The notes beneath the pieces are model-generated. The model had not been told where the DNA came from. It saw nothing but the letters and a program-made list of their open reading frames with translations, and ran no database searches. Of a stretch of 34,761 nt of DNA, positions 33,008-34,761 are shown one piece after another. This DNA comes from Gammaproteobacteria bacterium (GTDB taxonomy: Bacteria; Pseudomonadota; Gammaproteobacteria; PS1; Pseudothioglobaceae): the NCBI GenBank assembly GCA_028599035.1, contig JAQRMT010000004.1:1-34761 (forward strand), given 5' to 3'. Position 1 is the stretch's first letter. The number at the start of each line of letters is the position of its first letter. A program made the position numbers and the translations under genes.

Positions 33008-34504
33008 TTATGGATACAATTCACTCATCAACACCGATTTTCCATCATTTTGGACAATGCGGACATGGGAACGATTAAGTTCGCGTGGCTCTTTTACCCC
33101 ACAAGAATGCGCAATAATTTCAACAGCGTGGTTTATATTATCAACATAATTCGCAACCTTGAGGGCTTTATTTTCTGGGTTCAATCCTTTTTGCAATCTT
33201 TTATTGTGCGTGGTAATGCCAGTCGGACAGGTGTTTTTATTGCATTTTAGTGCCTGAATACAGCCAATTGAGAACATAAAACCCCTTGCACTGGTAACAA
33301 AATCTGCCCCTGCGCACAATGCCCATGCAACACCAGTTGGGGTGATTAGCTTACCCGAGGTAATGACCTTAATGCGCTGTTTTAAATTATATTGATTAAG
33401 TTTATCTACCAAAAGTGGCAAGGTTTCTTTAATCGGTAACCCAACATTATCCAGCAGTGACATTGGTGCCGCACCTGTGCCGCCATCGCCACTATCAAGC
33501 GTGATAAAATCAGGTGCTTGCGCTTCACCTCGTTTGTTAATTTCTTGAAAAAAATCATCCAGCCACGCTGTTGCCCCAATCACCGACTTAAAGCCAACAG
33601 GTTTGCCAGTCACTTCACGCACATGATTAATCATATTCAACAAATCAGTCGCGCTGTTTATCTCAACATGGCGATTAGGAGAGACAGAATCCTTGCCCAT
33701 ACTAATGCCTCTAATTTGTGCAATCTGTTGTGTTACTTTAACACCTGGAAGAATGCCACCCTTGCCTGGTTTAGCGCCTTGGCTCATTTTAATTTCAAAC
33801 ATTTTAACTTGCTCATGTGCGGCAATTTCACGCAATTTTTTATCACTTAATTTGCCTTTTTTATCACACACCCCATATTTAGCGGTGCCAATCTGGAATA
33901 CGATATCTGCCCCGCCCTCCAAGTGATAGGGCGACAAACCACCTTCGCCTGTGTTATACCAACAATTTGCCATTCTTGCGCCATTTGATAATGCCAATAC
34001 TGCAGGCCTTGAAATAGCGCCAAAACTCATCCCTGAGATATTAAAAATTGATTTTGCTTTATAAGGTTTTTTACAAAAACCTTTGCCGATAATAATGGCC
34101 TTAGTCTCCACACTCTCTTCATCCAGCGTAGGAAAGGGGCAATTAGCAAACAAAACCGTGCCTGTTGGATTAAGGTTTTTAGTAGAACCAAATGCCACAG
34201 TAGTATCAACATTATTTGCCGCCCTATGCACCCAGTCTCTCTCGGCACGGTTAAAGGGCATCTCTTCTCTATCCATGGCAAAGAAATATTGCCTAAAAAA
34301 CTCGCCTAAATTGGAAAAAATACTACGAAAATGTCCGACAACGGGATAGTTTCGTAAAATAGCGTTTTTTCTTTGGGTAACATCAAAAATAAAAGTAACC
34401 ATTACCACTAGCACAGTCAAGCCAATCATAAAAACGAATAAAGTAGAAAGCACCTCTAAAACAGGTGTTACTATTTTTACTACTTCTGTCATTTCTGTTT
34501 TCAT
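33008..34504 (-). CDS. Membrane-anchored FMN-binding glutamate-synthase-family protein
   Basis: A 498-residue protein containing the glutamate synthase central FMN/Fe-S domain (GltB type) but no glutaminase domain. One N-terminal transmembrane helix (about 12-41, VLEVLSTLFVFMIGLTVLVV) anchors it. The barrel shows ISGMSFGAIS, NTGEGGLSPYH, EIKMSQGAKPGKGG and LDSGDGGTGAAP. Three cysteines in IGCIQALKCNKNTCPTGI fit the 3Fe-4S cluster. AAGGAG lies 6 nt before the ATG. The reaction of these stand-alone proteins is not established; a membrane-bound oxidoreductase role is likely. It opens a three-gene run with the TPP enzyme (17-nt gap) and the aldehyde dehydrogenase. Confidence 0.88.
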   Translation of the reverse strand: MKTEMTEVVKIVTPVLEVLSTLFVFMIGLTVLVVMVTFIFDVTQRKNAILRNYPVVGHFRSIFSNLGEFFRQYFFAMDREEMPFNRAERDWVHRAANNVDTTVAFGSTKNLNPTGTVLFANCPFPTLDEESVETKAIIIGKGFCKKPYKAKSIFNISGMSFGAISRPAVLALSNGARMANCWYNTGEGGLSPYHLEGGADIVFQIGTAKYGVCDKKGKLSDKKLREIAAHEQVKMFEIKMSQGAKPGKGGILPGVKVTQQIAQIRGISMGKDSVSPNRHVEINSATDLLNMINHVREVTGKPVGFKSVIGATAWLDDFFQEINKRGEAQAPDFITLDSGDGGTGAAPMSLLDNVGLPIKETLPLLVDKLNQYNLKQRIKVITSGKLITPTGVAWALCAGADFVTSARGFMFSIGCIQALKCNKNTCPTGITTHNKRLQKGLNPENKALKVANYVDNINHAVEIIAHSCGVKEPRELNRSHVRIVQNDGKSVLMSELYP

Positions 34505-34530
34505 TTACCACTCCTTTTTTCTAAATTTAT

Positions 34531-34570
34531 GAGTATCATAAAAGCACCAAACTATATAGAATGATACCTC
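34531..34570. promoter_or_regulatory. Long dyad upstream of the FMN-TPP-ALDH run
   Basis: GAGTATCAT (34531-34539) and ATGATACCTC (34561-34570) are inverted repeats with one extra base, separated by 21 bp, so the half-sites are about three helical turns apart. They lie 27-66 nt before the start codon of the FMN protein, where an operator would be expected. No confident -10/-35 pair was picked out. Confidence 0.4.
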
Positions 34571-34719
34571 AAAGCACTTAAACAGGGTGTTATATAATAA
34601 TATTCGCAATAGTTAAATTTAATCGCCTGATGGCAAGTCCGCACTAGGAAAATTATTGGTAACAAACTTTATCAAAGATAGCGCAAAAATATGACTGGTT
34701 TTATCAATAATTTAAAGCC

Positions 34720-34761
34720 CTAGACTAAAGCCTTACTTGCCTCATATGCACCAGTAACGAT
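34720..34761 (-). CDS. Possible C-terminal end of a minus-strand gene (cut by window edge)
   Basis: On the minus strand a frame enters from the right edge and reads IVTGAYEASKALV before TAG at 34722-34720. The other two frames stop at similar distances, so the evidence is thin. No family can be named. Confidence 0.3.
   Translation of the reverse strand: MVTGAYEASKALV

Overview
The window reads as a chromosomal segment of an AT-rich gammaproteobacterium. Small-genome housekeeping genes, a small periplasmic c-type cytochrome, a secreted rhodanese/metallo-beta-lactamase fusion and the general look of the proteins suggest the SUP05/Thioglobus-type sulfur oxidisers, including the thiotrophic gill symbionts of deep-sea mussels and clams. 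That placement is inference from protein resemblance and base composition; there is no rRNA gene to settle it.

Layout. (1) Positions 1-951 are an accessory patch: the end of a small membrane-protein gene that stops inside an attC-like integron site, a decayed IS3-family transposase and an orphan membrane protein. (2) 958-6954, minus strand: a compact six-gene run, read lysC, ilvE, zinc-finger protein, aroK, tolC-like, M61 peptidase, with abutting or overlapping ends. (3) 6955-7218: a 126-bp MITE-like element with a perfect internal palindrome, next to a -10 box for the following plus-strand run: M48 peptidase, cytochrome c and rsgA, all overlapping by 4 nt. (4) 9716-12578, minus: rhodanese-MBL protein, zinc-ribbon methyltransferase, slyD, and a small conserved-looking protein. 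(5) 12654-15862, minus: MazG-like pyrophosphohydrolase, cmk, rpsA, ihfB, tRNA-Lys(UUU) and a terminator. (6) 15863-16259: debris, including the N-terminus of a type I restriction HsdM. (7) 16330-25250, plus: rpsF-rpsR-rplI, a second MITE, a terminator, dnaB-alr-cpdA-like-5'-nucleotidase, then hisS-yfgM-der. (8) 25255-25736: a RelE/ParE-type toxin-antitoxin pair whose toxin has an amber stop. (9) 25733-27657, minus: pyrG and a small Cys/His-rich protein. (10) 28084-29802: an MsbA-like lipid flippase. (11) 29854-34504, minus: a three-gene metabolic cluster (membrane-anchored FMN glutamate-synthase-like protein, acetolactate-synthase-like TPP enzyme, aldehyde dehydrogenase) preceded by a long dyad. 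A fragment of one more minus-strand gene reaches the right edge.

Most of the window is essential metabolism and information processing (translation, replication, CTP, amino acids, cell wall). The unusual material lies in the seams: the integron-like site, the GAGACC-ended small mobile elements at three loci, the broken toxin and restriction genes, a rhodanese-MBL fusion with a changed metal motif, and the uncharacterised TPP/ALDH/FMN cluster. I see no CRISPR array, prophage or secondary-metabolite cluster.
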